NCBI GenBank assembly: GCA_964652585.1
Contig: CAZZDA010000034.1
Span: forward strand, 1 to 11,534
Direction of reading: 5' to 3'
Source: CAZZDA01 sp964652585
Lineage (GTDB): Bacteria > Patescibacteriota > Patescibacteriia > UBA1544
DNA length: 11,534 bases
A program made the position numbers and the translations under genes. The notes beneath the pieces are model-generated. The model made no database searches, had not been told where the DNA came from, and saw nothing but the letters and a program-made list of their open reading frames with translations. Positions 1 to 6,701 of this stretch are shown here, piece by piece (position 1 is the first letter of the stretch; the number at the start of each line of letters is the position of its first letter).

Positions 1-1
1 A

Positions 2-52
2 CATCTTTAGCGCTTCGCGCCAATGTGTTGCGTTAGATTCTAGACTGGAAGT
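2..52. repeat. Left copy of 51-bp terminal inverted repeat
   Basis: Positions 2-52 are identical to the reverse complement of 11484-11534, with no mismatch over 51 bases; identity stops sharply at 53, inside the window. It contains a small self-complementary element (GCGC, loop TTC, GCGC) near positions 10-20 and an XbaI-like TCTAGA. No copy was seen elsewhere in the window. It contains no recognisable gene, and its GGAAG at 47-51 could act as a weak ribosome site for the gene starting at 63. It may be the end of a mobile or invertible unit, a dispersed repeat at which an assembly stopped, or a fold-back artefact. The sequence alone cannot decide. Confidence 0.9.
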
Positions 53-62
53 TATCTATTCT

Positions 63-221
63 ATGAGCAAACTTCATCTTATTGTAGAATTCATCAAATT
101 TCTCGGGAAAAGAAAAAAATACTGGCTCATTCCCATTGTCCTTGTACTGTTAGTATTAGGAGTGCTGCTCATTAGTGTACAAGGAAGTGTGGTTGCGCCG
201 TTTATTTATACGCTTTTTTAG
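63..221 (+). CDS. DUF5989-type small membrane protein
   Basis: The ATG at 63 opens a 52-residue reading frame ending in TAG. The product has a short amphipathic, basic start (GKRKKYW at 15-21), one strong membrane segment at about 22-39 (IPIVLVLLVLGVLL), then QGS and the ending APFIYTLF. This size, layout and ending are what I know from the DUF5989 family, tiny proteins usually found beside SxtJ-like membrane proteins and carbamoyltransferases in glycan or natural-product clusters. Their biochemical role is unknown. The gene starts 10 bases inside the left terminal repeat, so the usual upstream partners, if present, lie outside the window. GGAAG at 47-51 is a possible ribosome site but sits rather far away (11 bases). 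The gene ends four bases from the end of the convergent sugar transferase gene. Family recognition is from memory of the pattern. Confidence 0.82.
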   Translation: MSKLHLIVEFIKFLGKRKKYWLIPIVLVLLVLGVLLISVQGSVVAPFIYTLF

Positions 222-225
222 AACA

Positions 226-1605
226 TCACTGTCCCGATCCTTGTAGTACGGTTTTGATGGTTTTGAGCAGGATAATACTGTCAAGCATGAACGAGCGGTT
301 TTTGATGTAATAGAGATCGTATTGGAGTTTTTCCAGTGCATCTTCTTTTGAGGCGCCATAAGGAAAATTGATCTGTGCCCAACCGGTCAGCCCCGGCTTG
401 ACCAAGTGCCGTTCTTGGTAAAAAGGAATGTCATGGGTGAGTTCTTCCACAAACTCAACACGCTCCGGACGAGGTCCAACAAAACTCATCTCTCCTCGCA
501 ATACATTGATGAGTTGCGGTATCTCGTCAATACGGGTCTTGCGCAAAAACCTGCCCACTCGTGTTACTCGCGGGTCATTTTTTTTTGCCCATTGCGCTCC
601 ATGTTTTTCCGCGTCGTTGTACATGGTGCGAAATTTCATGGCAAGGAACTTTTTACCATCTTTGCCAATACGCCATTGAGTGAAGAACGCGGATCCTTGC
701 GAGGTAAGTTTGATCGCTGCATAAATAAACGGTATAAAAGGAAGCGTTACAATTGCAAGAACAATGCTCACCACTATATCAAAGAAACGTTTCCCCATAC
801 CATAGAATTGTTTTGATCCTTCGGTTAAATTATGAAGGAACCAGGATTGTCCAATAACGGTTACGTACACCTTTCCTGTTATGGTTTCTGAAAAGGCCGT
901 TAAGTCAATAAAGGACAGTTTTGCGGAAAGAGCATGGTAGAGTTGTTCGCGAAACGCCGCGTGCCGTTCGTCCGGGAAGTGCATGACCACGGTTTTTATA
1001 TTATGACGAAGCATGGTTTGGATCAAAAGTTCCGGGTGTGTAATACGGACAAGGTCGGTCTGTTCGGGCAGCATAGTGCCTGCATCATAGCTTCCGATAA
1101 GCGCTACACGGTAGCCGAGGTACGGACGTTCATAGAGCGTGCTAAACGCTTCGGTATTTTGCGGGATAGCACCCACAAACGCTATGGGCTGGCTCAGCGC
1201 CTCTTGCGCGATAAAGCGAAGAAAAAATAAGCGCCAGAAGTAGAACGACCCGCCAAAAAAGATAATATTTAAAAAGAGAATTGTTTGGGGTGATAAGACC
1301 GTGAGGCGACCCTCGGCAAGATAAAAGAAAAAAGCCGCAAGAAGACCATCAATAATGAGTGTATTTAAGAGCGTTGCGGAAAATGCTCTTCCCAGTTTAA
1401 ACTTGGAGAGATCATAAAATCCGACACTGTAAAAACTTACCAACCATACAAGATAGACGGCACTAAAAAGTACGACATGTATTTGCCAATCAGAAAAAGA
1501 GAGAGATCCTTGCTTTCGGATGAGTAATGCTATCGCAAGACTTGCGTAGAGCAGAAATATATCTCCCAACAGCAATACTACTTGTTTTAATTTGAAATTC
1601 GTCAT
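226..1605 (-). CDS. Polyprenyl-phosphate sugar-1-phosphate transferase (WbaP/WcaJ type)
   Basis: This 459-residue integral membrane enzyme should transfer a sugar-1-phosphate from a nucleotide sugar to undecaprenyl phosphate, the first step of polysaccharide assembly. Residues 1-135 hold about four membrane helices. Residues 138-260 form a Rossmann-like domain (IAFVGAIPQN). The catalytic bacterial sugar-transferase domain starts at GKRFFDIVVS (271). It contains MKFRTM (323-328), DPRVTRVGRFLRKTRIDEIPQL with the Asp360-Glu361 dyad, MSFVGPRPE (373-381), KPGLTGWAQINF (403-414) and YDLYYIKN (429-436). Length and domain order fit the full-length family. A GTG at 1662 would add 19 residues, and an ATG at 1623 six. 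I prefer the ATG at 1605 because the product then begins in the usual way before the first helix and a promoter-like site lies just upstream. The gene runs against all others here. The sugar transferred cannot be told. Confidence 0.93.
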   Translation of the reverse strand: MTNFKLKQVVLLLGDIFLLYASLAIALLIRKQGSLSFSDWQIHVVLFSAVYLVWLVSFYSVGFYDLSKFKLGRAFSATLLNTLIIDGLLAAFFFYLAEGRLTVLSPQTILFLNIIFFGGSFYFWRLFFLRFIAQEALSQPIAFVGAIPQNTEAFSTLYERPYLGYRVALIGSYDAGTMLPEQTDLVRITHPELLIQTMLRHNIKTVVMHFPDERHAAFREQLYHALSAKLSFIDLTAFSETITGKVYVTVIGQSWFLHNLTEGSKQFYGMGKRFFDIVVSIVLAIVTLPFIPFIYAAIKLTSQGSAFFTQWRIGKDGKKFLAMKFRTMYNDAEKHGAQWAKKNDPRVTRVGRFLRKTRIDEIPQLINVLRGEMSFVGPRPERVEFVEELTHDIPFYQERHLVKPGLTGWAQINFPYGASKEDALEKLQYDLYYIKNRSFMLDSIILLKTIKTVLQGSGQ

Positions 1606-1623
1606 ATTGGTAGCGTATATCAT

Positions 1624-1652
1624 TTTATATCTAAAATCAAGGAAAAGAGCAA
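1624..1652 (-). promoter_or_regulatory. Possible promoter for the sugar transferase gene
   Basis: Reading leftward, TTGCTC (1652-1647) and TATAAA (1629-1624) are separated by 17 bases, the ideal sigma-70 spacing. The -10 box matches five of six consensus bases; the -35 box matches only TTG. Transcription would start about ten bases before the ATG at 1605, which supports that start over the upstream GTG at 1662. No Shine-Dalgarno sequence is visible. The call rests on consensus matching by eye. Confidence 0.4.
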
Positions 1653-1663
1653 TGTTGTACACC

Positions 1664-1692
1664 TTGCTTTGCAGGTGATTTTGAGCTACACT
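1664..1692 (+). promoter_or_regulatory. Possible promoter for the rightward glycan operon
   Basis: TTGCTT (1664-1669) and TACACT (1687-1692) are 17 bases apart and face right. The matches are 3/6 and 4/6 to the sigma-70 consensus. The start would fall near 1699, leaving a leader of about ten bases before the ATG at 1710, with no clear ribosome site. It lies back to back with the leftward site at 1624-1652. Confidence 0.33.
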
Positions 1693-1709
1693 TCTAAAGA
1701 TGTTGATTT

Positions 1710-4058
1710 ATGAATTTTTTTCCTATGCTGCGTTTATTTGAGACTCATACTACTACGGAAAAAGCACTCGTATATACGGTGTTCATCGCTCTCTTGCTGG
1801 CGTTATTTACCCCGCTCATTTTTAGTGGAAAGTTCTTTTTCCCTTTTATTTTTTCAAAATCATACTATTTTCGCATTCTTATTGAAATAGCTTTTGTTGC
1901 CTATATCTGGCTGCTTGCAGTCGAGCCAAAATGGCGACCGGCACTTTCATGGATTACTATAGCAGTAACACTCTATCTTGTAGTGATATATCTCGCGAGT
2001 ATTTTTGGTGTTAATTTCTACCGTAGCTTTTGGAGTAATGCTGAGAGAAGTGAAGGACTGCTTATGCTGACGCATCTATGGGCTTATTTCCTTATGCTGA
2101 CGGGAATTTTAAGGACAAAACGTCAGTGGTTTGTATTTTTAAAAACTGTGCTTTTTGTCGCACTCTTAACAACACTATATGCATTGGATCAGAAATGGCA
2201 GGTCTTTATTCCGCGTATCAATAGCTTTTTAGGATCTGTTGGGTCTACCATGCGCTTGAGCCTTGCGCAAGCGGGAGTTGATCGTCTTACGAGTACTATA
2301 GGAAATGCGGCATTCTTTGCGGCATATCTCTTGCTGAACATAGTGATTGTAGCGTATCTTTTCTTTTATCATAGAGTTATGAAGTGGCGCATTGTCTACG
2401 GCGTGATCATTGCTTTTTTTATACTCGTACTGTTTTATACCGCAACCAGAGGAGCGTTATTAGCTCTTATTGGCGGTGTGCTGCTCTATAGTGTACTGCT
2501 ACTTTTTCTTCATAAGAATAAAAAAATGCGCATGGCAGGGATAGGGATGCTTATTGCCATGCTTGTTGCCATTGGGGGTGTGTGGATGGCAAAAGACACC
2601 GTATTTGTACAAGATATTCAGGCACTTCAGCGTCTTACCACCATGTCATTTTCTGATGCGACTACCGTATCGCGTCTTGCAACCTGGAAAGCGAGTTGGA
2701 TAGCGTTTACCGAACATCCACTCTTAGGCATAGGCTATGAAAATTATCGTATTGCTTTTAATAAACATTTTCCTATCACGCTCTTTGATATTCATGCAGA
2801 GCAGTGGTTTGATCGCGCGCATAATGTTATTTTTGATGTGCTCGTTGCAAGCGGCATCATCGGGTTTCTTTCTTATGTAAGTATATTTATTGCGGCATTC
2901 TATGCGTTGTGGCGCATTTACCGGGAATATCCGGAGCGTATCTATGGACTGCTTATTTTAGGCGTGGGGCTACTTGCTTACCTTGGGCAAAATTTGTTTG
3001 TTTTTGACACGCTTCCAACATACCTGCTCTTTTTTGTCATCTTAGCGTATCTTGCTCGAAGTGCTACATTAACTGATCGAGAAAGAGAGAGACTTACCTT
3101 GACGCGTATGAACACATGGTTTCGCCGTATGCGTCCCAATAACATACTACTGGCAGGTGTAGTAACACTTTTCATATTTTGGGTGCATGTTCAGGTGAAC
3201 ATGTTACCTGCGCGCGCTAATGCGGCACTTGCTACAGCGATAACGCATCAGGCGCGGGGCAACTATACAGAAGCTGTGGATTCATACCGAAAAAGTGCAC
3301 AGTCCACAACAAGTCAGCGGTATGAAGCTCGGCAGCGATATGGAGAATTTATGTTGAGTAATAATCTTGCGCAAACATTTTCACCGGAAGAGACCGAGCA
3401 GCTTTATGAAGAGAGTATTGAATTTTTGGAAGAGAGTTTGAAATCATATGGTGATGATGTACAAAATCACCTGTATCTTCTCTCGCTCTATAACAGAGGG
3501 TCGGTATATGATCAAGAATATATTGATCGAGCTGAGGCGTTAGGAGAGACAGCACTTGATCTCAGTCCATCGCGACCGCATCTCTATTTTGAGCTCGCTC
3601 GAACAGCCGCCGGTCGCAATACGGAAGAGGGGCGTGCAAAAGGTTTGGCGTATTTGGAAGAAGTGTTGGAGCTTTCGCCGGACAATCCGGAAATGTATTT
3701 AAATCTTTTAAATGCGCAGTTGTCATCCGGCATGGAAGAAGAAGCTAAAAGAACTTACGATCATATAACAACACTTGCGGCATGGGAAGGTGCTCTTGGG
3801 GAGAGAAAAAAGCTTGCAGAACTCTATATTCGATACGAGCACTTTGCGGAAGCTGTTGTACTCTACGAGGAGCTGATTGATATGGGTTCGGAAAAATCAG
3901 AGTATTTTATTAGACTTGCCGCGCTTTATCGTCAAGTTGGTGATTATGCGCGTGCAAAAAGTTCAGCGCTTCGTGCGGCGGAGGTTGATCCTTCTCTTGC
4001 CGGAGAAACGCAGTTATTCATAGAACAACTGGAAAAAGAAGTCGAAAATGAGTCATGA
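1710..4058 (+). CDS. O-antigen polymerase/ligase-like membrane protein with TPR tail
   Basis: This 782-residue protein probably polymerises a lipid-linked glycan or transfers it to an acceptor outside the membrane. Residues 17-495 contain about twelve hydrophobic segments. SNAERSEGLL (109-118), TRGALLALIGG (246-256) and the loop HPLLGIGYENY (336-346), followed by DRAHN with His371 and the helix after it, match the O-antigen ligase/Wzy_C pattern. After the last helix (479-494) a soluble region of about 285 residues has TPR-like helix pairs: ANAALATAITHQARGNYTEA (503-522), then about 616-660 and 730-760. By topology this tail should lie outside the membrane. It is long for the family but similar fusions are known. 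An ATG at 1725 is an alternative start. The stop overlaps the protease start (ATGA), so the two are translationally coupled. Whether it acts as polymerase, ligase or protein glycosyltransferase cannot be decided. Confidence 0.87.
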   Translation: MNFFPMLRLFETHTTTEKALVYTVFIALLLALFTPLIFSGKFFFPFIFSKSYYFRILIEIAFVAYIWLLAVEPKWRPALSWITIAVTLYLVVIYLASIFGVNFYRSFWSNAERSEGLLMLTHLWAYFLMLTGILRTKRQWFVFLKTVLFVALLTTLYALDQKWQVFIPRINSFLGSVGSTMRLSLAQAGVDRLTSTIGNAAFFAAYLLLNIVIVAYLFFYHRVMKWRIVYGVIIAFFILVLFYTATRGALLALIGGVLLYSVLLLFLHKNKKMRMAGIGMLIAMLVAIGGVWMAKDTVFVQDIQALQRLTTMSFSDATTVSRLATWKASWIAFTEHPLLGIGYENYRIAFNKHFPITLFDIHAEQWFDRAHNVIFDVLVASGIIGFLSYVSIFIAAFYALWRIYREYPERIYGLLILGVGLLAYLGQNLFVFDTLPTYLLFFVILAYLARSATLTDRERERLTLTRMNTWFRRMRPNNILLAGVVTLFIFWVHVQVNMLPARANAALATAITHQARGNYTEAVDSYRKSAQSTTSQRYEARQRYGEFMLSNNLAQTFSPEETEQLYEESIEFLEESLKSYGDDVQNHLYLLSLYNRGSVYDQEYIDRAEALGETALDLSPSRPHLYFELARTAAGRNTEEGRAKGLAYLEEVLELSPDNPEMYLNLLNAQLSSGMEEEAKRTYDHITTLAAWEGALGERKKLAELYIRYEHFAEAVVLYEELIDMGSEKSEYFIRLAALYRQVGDYARAKSSALRAAEVDPSLAGETQLFIEQLEKEVENES

Positions 4059-6166
4059 GACAAATAACAATACATAAAGTATTAGAAATAAAAGTTGCTG
4101 GCAGCACTGTTGCCGGTTTTTATTGTACAGTGATAGCATTTGTCTTGATGGTTGTTCCGATAACAGCACTTGCAAAAATTCCCAACGACCCTCTTTTTGA
4201 ACAGCAGTGGTATTTGGAGCATATTGGAGCACCGGCTGCGTGGGATGTTGCTACCGGTTCGCGGGATATTGTAGTGGCAGTGTTGGATACCGGCGTGGTG
4301 CGTGCACACCCCGATCTCCAACATGCTTTATGGGTTAACCAGAAAGAGATTTTGGGAGATGCTATTGACAATGATCACAACGGCTATATTGATGATGCGA
4401 ATGGTTGGGATTTTATTGATGATGATGCAATACCGGAACCGGTATTTGTCGAAGGGTTTTTACCGGAAGCTATGCACCATGGAACGCTTGTTGCGGGCAT
4501 TATCGGCGCGCAAGGTAATAATCATCGCGGTATTACCGGTGTTGCGTGGAATGTGCGTATTATGCCTTTACGGGTTTTGGATAGTTTTGGTCATGGGGAT
4601 AGCGTACGGGTACGCCAGGCAATAGAATATGCGGTTGCTAATGGTGCGGATGTTATTAATATGAGTTTTATTGGCATAGCGGAAGATCCGAATCTTGCGA
4701 ATGCGGTGCAAGAAGCATACAATGCGGGTGTAGTACTTGTTGCAGCTGCTGGCAATGGCACGGAAAATTTGGAGGGGAATGCCGTAGGACTGAATCTTGA
4801 CCAAGAAGCTCTGCAGCCTGTGTGCCTTGACGCAATGATCGGAAAAAATATACTCGTTGGCGTTGCTGCAACTGACAAGCATGACAAAAAGGCCGTCTTC
4901 TCAAATTTTGGTGAAAGTTGCGTTGACATCTCTGCTCCGGGTGTGCAGTTTATTGGGGCGCAGGCAAAAAACCTAGATGCAGGTGAAGGATTTCGGAACT
5001 GGTACGGCGGCTATTGGAATGGTACCTCGGCAGCAACTCCTGTAGTAACAGGGGCGCTCGCGCTTGCAAAAAGTATGCGACCTGATCTGCCAAATGATCT
5101 ATTGATAAAGCTCCTTGAAACTACCGCTAAAGAACTGCCGTTTGCAGAGCTGGAGACCGGTGAGGTGCATGCTCTCGGTGTGGGAAGAATTGATCTCGCC
5201 GCATACGTGCAGGCAGTTCAGCAAGTAAGTGCGGGCTCTGTGCTTCCAAGTACTTCAGATAAGGGTGTGAGCATATCACAGAAGGTATCAAATATAGGCA
5301 TTCTTGCACTAGATCCAATCTCTACATTCCAAGCATTTTCTGATTCGGGTGAAAAAAAGGGGGAGAGCTTATTATTGAAAGGACGGTCGGTTGCATATAC
5401 TACTGTTACCGGAGGCGCGCAGTCAAATATTATTGTCGGCGCAGCTATTGGTGAGCTTCCTATAGTGAGAGCGTATAATCAAGATGGAGTATTAGTACAT
5501 TCATTTGCGGCGTATGAAAAAGACATGAAGGGCGGTATTCGTGTAGGCGTTGGCGACTTAAATGGTAACGGAAGACGTGAGATCGTTACTGTGCCAAATG
5601 CGCAGAGTACACCGCTCGTAAAAATCTTTTCTGATAGTGGACAGCTTGTCGGGCAATTTCTCTCCTATGCTTCCGGGTTTCATGGCGGTGTTTCACTCGC
5701 CGTTGGTGATGTTGATGGTGATGGACGTGATGAAATAGTGACAGGCGCAGGTATTGGAGGCGGACCGCATGTTCGTGTTTTTAATGACCGAGGAGAGGTA
5801 CAAAAACAATTTTTTGCGTATGAAAAAGAATTTCGCAATGGTATTGAGGTTGCTGTAGGAAATTTTTCTGAGGGTGGTCGTGCTCTTGTTGTTGCACCAC
5901 AACGCGGCAGCCCTCTTATGCGTGTTTTTACAACCGAAGGACAACTGCGTCATGAGTTTCTTGCTTATGCTTCCGGGTTTCATGGAGGTGTTTCACTTGC
6001 TGTAGGTGATATTGATGGTGATGGACGTGATGAAATAGTGGCTGGCGCCGGCAAAGGAGGCGGACCGCATGTACGAATCTTTCAAGAAGATGGTATGCTC
6101 AAGGGACAGTATTTTGCTTATGACGCTGCTTTTCGTGGCGGTATAGTCGTAACTATTGAGAAGTAA
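4055..6166 (+). CDS. Secreted subtilisin-like (S8) protease with FG-GAP-type repeats
   Basis: This is a 703-residue exported serine protease. A hydrophobic signal segment spans about 19-38 and ends ITALA before KIPNDP, a plausible signal peptidase site. The S8 triad is intact: Asp78 in AVLDTGV, His142 in HHGTLVAGI and Ser325 in NGTSAATPV, with oxyanion Asn234 in AAAGNG. The insert DAIDNDHNGYIDD (102-114) resembles calcium-binding loops of secreted subtilases. The catalytic domain ends near 388. After a Ser-rich linker, residues 420-703 carry about five repeats of roughly 50 residues, of FG-GAP/VCBS type. They include GDVDGDGRDEIV (551-562) and GDIDGDGRDEIV (651-662). No sorting motif or membrane anchor follows; the protein ends two or three residues after the last repeat strand. 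It overlaps the preceding gene by four bases. Its substrate is unknown; maturation of surface proteins is one guess. Confidence 0.93.
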   Translation: MRQITIHKVLEIKVAGSTVAGFYCTVIAFVLMVVPITALAKIPNDPLFEQQWYLEHIGAPAAWDVATGSRDIVVAVLDTGVVRAHPDLQHALWVNQKEILGDAIDNDHNGYIDDANGWDFIDDDAIPEPVFVEGFLPEAMHHGTLVAGIIGAQGNNHRGITGVAWNVRIMPLRVLDSFGHGDSVRVRQAIEYAVANGADVINMSFIGIAEDPNLANAVQEAYNAGVVLVAAAGNGTENLEGNAVGLNLDQEALQPVCLDAMIGKNILVGVAATDKHDKKAVFSNFGESCVDISAPGVQFIGAQAKNLDAGEGFRNWYGGYWNGTSAATPVVTGALALAKSMRPDLPNDLLIKLLETTAKELPFAELETGEVHALGVGRIDLAAYVQAVQQVSAGSVLPSTSDKGVSISQKVSNIGILALDPISTFQAFSDSGEKKGESLLLKGRSVAYTTVTGGAQSNIIVGAAIGELPIVRAYNQDGVLVHSFAAYEKDMKGGIRVGVGDLNGNGRREIVTVPNAQSTPLVKIFSDSGQLVGQFLSYASGFHGGVSLAVGDVDGDGRDEIVTGAGIGGGPHVRVFNDRGEVQKQFFAYEKEFRNGIEVAVGNFSEGGRALVVAPQRGSPLMRVFTTEGQLRHEFLAYASGFHGGVSLAVGDIDGDGRDEIVAGAGKGGGPHVRIFQEDGMLKGQYFAYDAAFRGGIVVTIEK
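5666..6075 (+). repeat. In-frame duplicated propeller segment, 300-base period
   Basis: Positions 5666-5775 and 5966-6075 lie exactly 300 bases apart and differ at 12 of 110 positions by hand alignment, with an identical run of 29 bases (5712-5740 and 6012-6040). They encode the repeat running from ASGFHGGVSLAVGD to GGGPHVR. The segment between them encodes a more divergent repeat. The pattern suggests duplication or conversion of a two-repeat unit of 100 residues. Confidence 0.88.
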
Positions 6167-6167
6167 T

Positions 6168-6677
6168 ATGCGCTTTTTTCAAGCATTCATACGTACATTT
6201 CGTACCTTGCCTCTCATACAGCGCTATCCCGCGTCAAAACAATTTATAAAATTTTGTATTATTGGCACGAGCAATACAATTCTTGATTTTGGTATATATC
6301 TTGCCTTAACAAGGACAATTATTTTTTTTAGAGAGCACTTTCTTTTTGCTAACGCGATATCGTTTAGTATTGCGGTGACCTGGAGTTATGCACTCAACAG
6401 AAAGTGGACTTTTCGTAACACGCACAACGCTGTTGCACGACAGTTTATGCTGTTTCTTGTGATCAATGTTGTTGCTCTTACTCTTAATCAACTGCTTCTC
6501 TATAGCTTCGTGACCTATGCGGGTCTTTATGATGTGTTAGCAAAAGCACTTGCGGTCGGTATTATATTATTTTGGAATTTTTTCGCAAACCGCGCTTGGA
6601 CATTTAGATCGCATAACACTGAACATATAACACATAATAAAAATCAGGATACGAAAGATGGTGCTATTGTGGAATAG
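6168..6677 (+). CDS. GtrA-family membrane protein
   Basis: This 169-residue protein has four hydrophobic segments (about 25-47, 54-76, 92-115 and 122-140). It carries the family's landmarks: QFIKFCIIGTSNTILDFGIYL (25-45), SYALNRKWTF (73-82) and FWNFFANRAWTF (135-146). GtrA proteins are thought to flip polyprenyl-phosphate-linked sugars across the membrane. The partner here may be the DPM1-like GT2 at 8178-8849. The ATG at 6168 lies one base after the protease stop. A TTG at 6156 would add four residues but overlaps that gene, so I prefer the ATG; GAG at 6158-6160 is a weak ribosome site. The usual family end is near residue 147. A polar tail of about 22 residues follows, encoded by AT-rich, ACA-rich DNA, which looks like a late addition. 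Confidence 0.9.
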   Translation: MRFFQAFIRTFRTLPLIQRYPASKQFIKFCIIGTSNTILDFGIYLALTRTIIFFREHFLFANAISFSIAVTWSYALNRKWTFRNTHNAVARQFMLFLVINVVALTLNQLLLYSFVTYAGLYDVLAKALAVGIILFWNFFANRAWTFRSHNTEHITHNKNQDTKDGAIVE

Positions 6678-6695
6678 GTTGTTTTTGGGTATACT
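6667..6695 (+). promoter_or_regulatory. Possible internal promoter before the epimerase-like gene
   Basis: TTGTGG (6667-6672) and TATACT (6690-6695) are separated by 17 bases. The -10 box matches five of six consensus bases, the -35 box three. The expected start, about seven bases after the -10 box, falls at or next to the ATG at 6702, so the transcript could be leaderless. No ribosome site precedes this ATG. The -35 box lies within the end of the GtrA gene. Confidence 0.35.
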
Positions 6696-6701
6696 TTTAC
6701 T

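Noticed and set aside
28..62. A promoter inside the left terminal repeat driving the DUF5989-like gene
   Set aside because: TTGCGT at 28-33 has no convincing -10 box at the right distance; the nearest candidates are poor matches or wrongly spaced.
406..1230. Rightward open frames inside the sugar transferase gene
   Set aside because: They lie opposite strongly conserved catalytic motifs, are Cys/Arg-rich with no coherent domain, and have no ribosome site. They are shadows of the real gene.
1606..1662. GTG at 1662 (and ATG at 1623) as the start of the sugar transferase
   Set aside because: The extra residues add nothing conserved, neither start has a ribosome site, and the GTG start would lie upstream of the promoter-like site at 1624-1652. 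The ATG at 1605 gives the normal family beginning.
1694..1703. Ten bases matching the outer edge of the terminal repeat (CTAAAGATGT)
   Set aside because: A ten-base match in 11.5 kb of AT-leaning sequence can arise by chance, and the match does not extend further.
4568..4929. Several leftward open frames opposite the protease catalytic domain
   Set aside because: They overlap each other in different frames opposite an intact S8 domain and show no recognisable motif.
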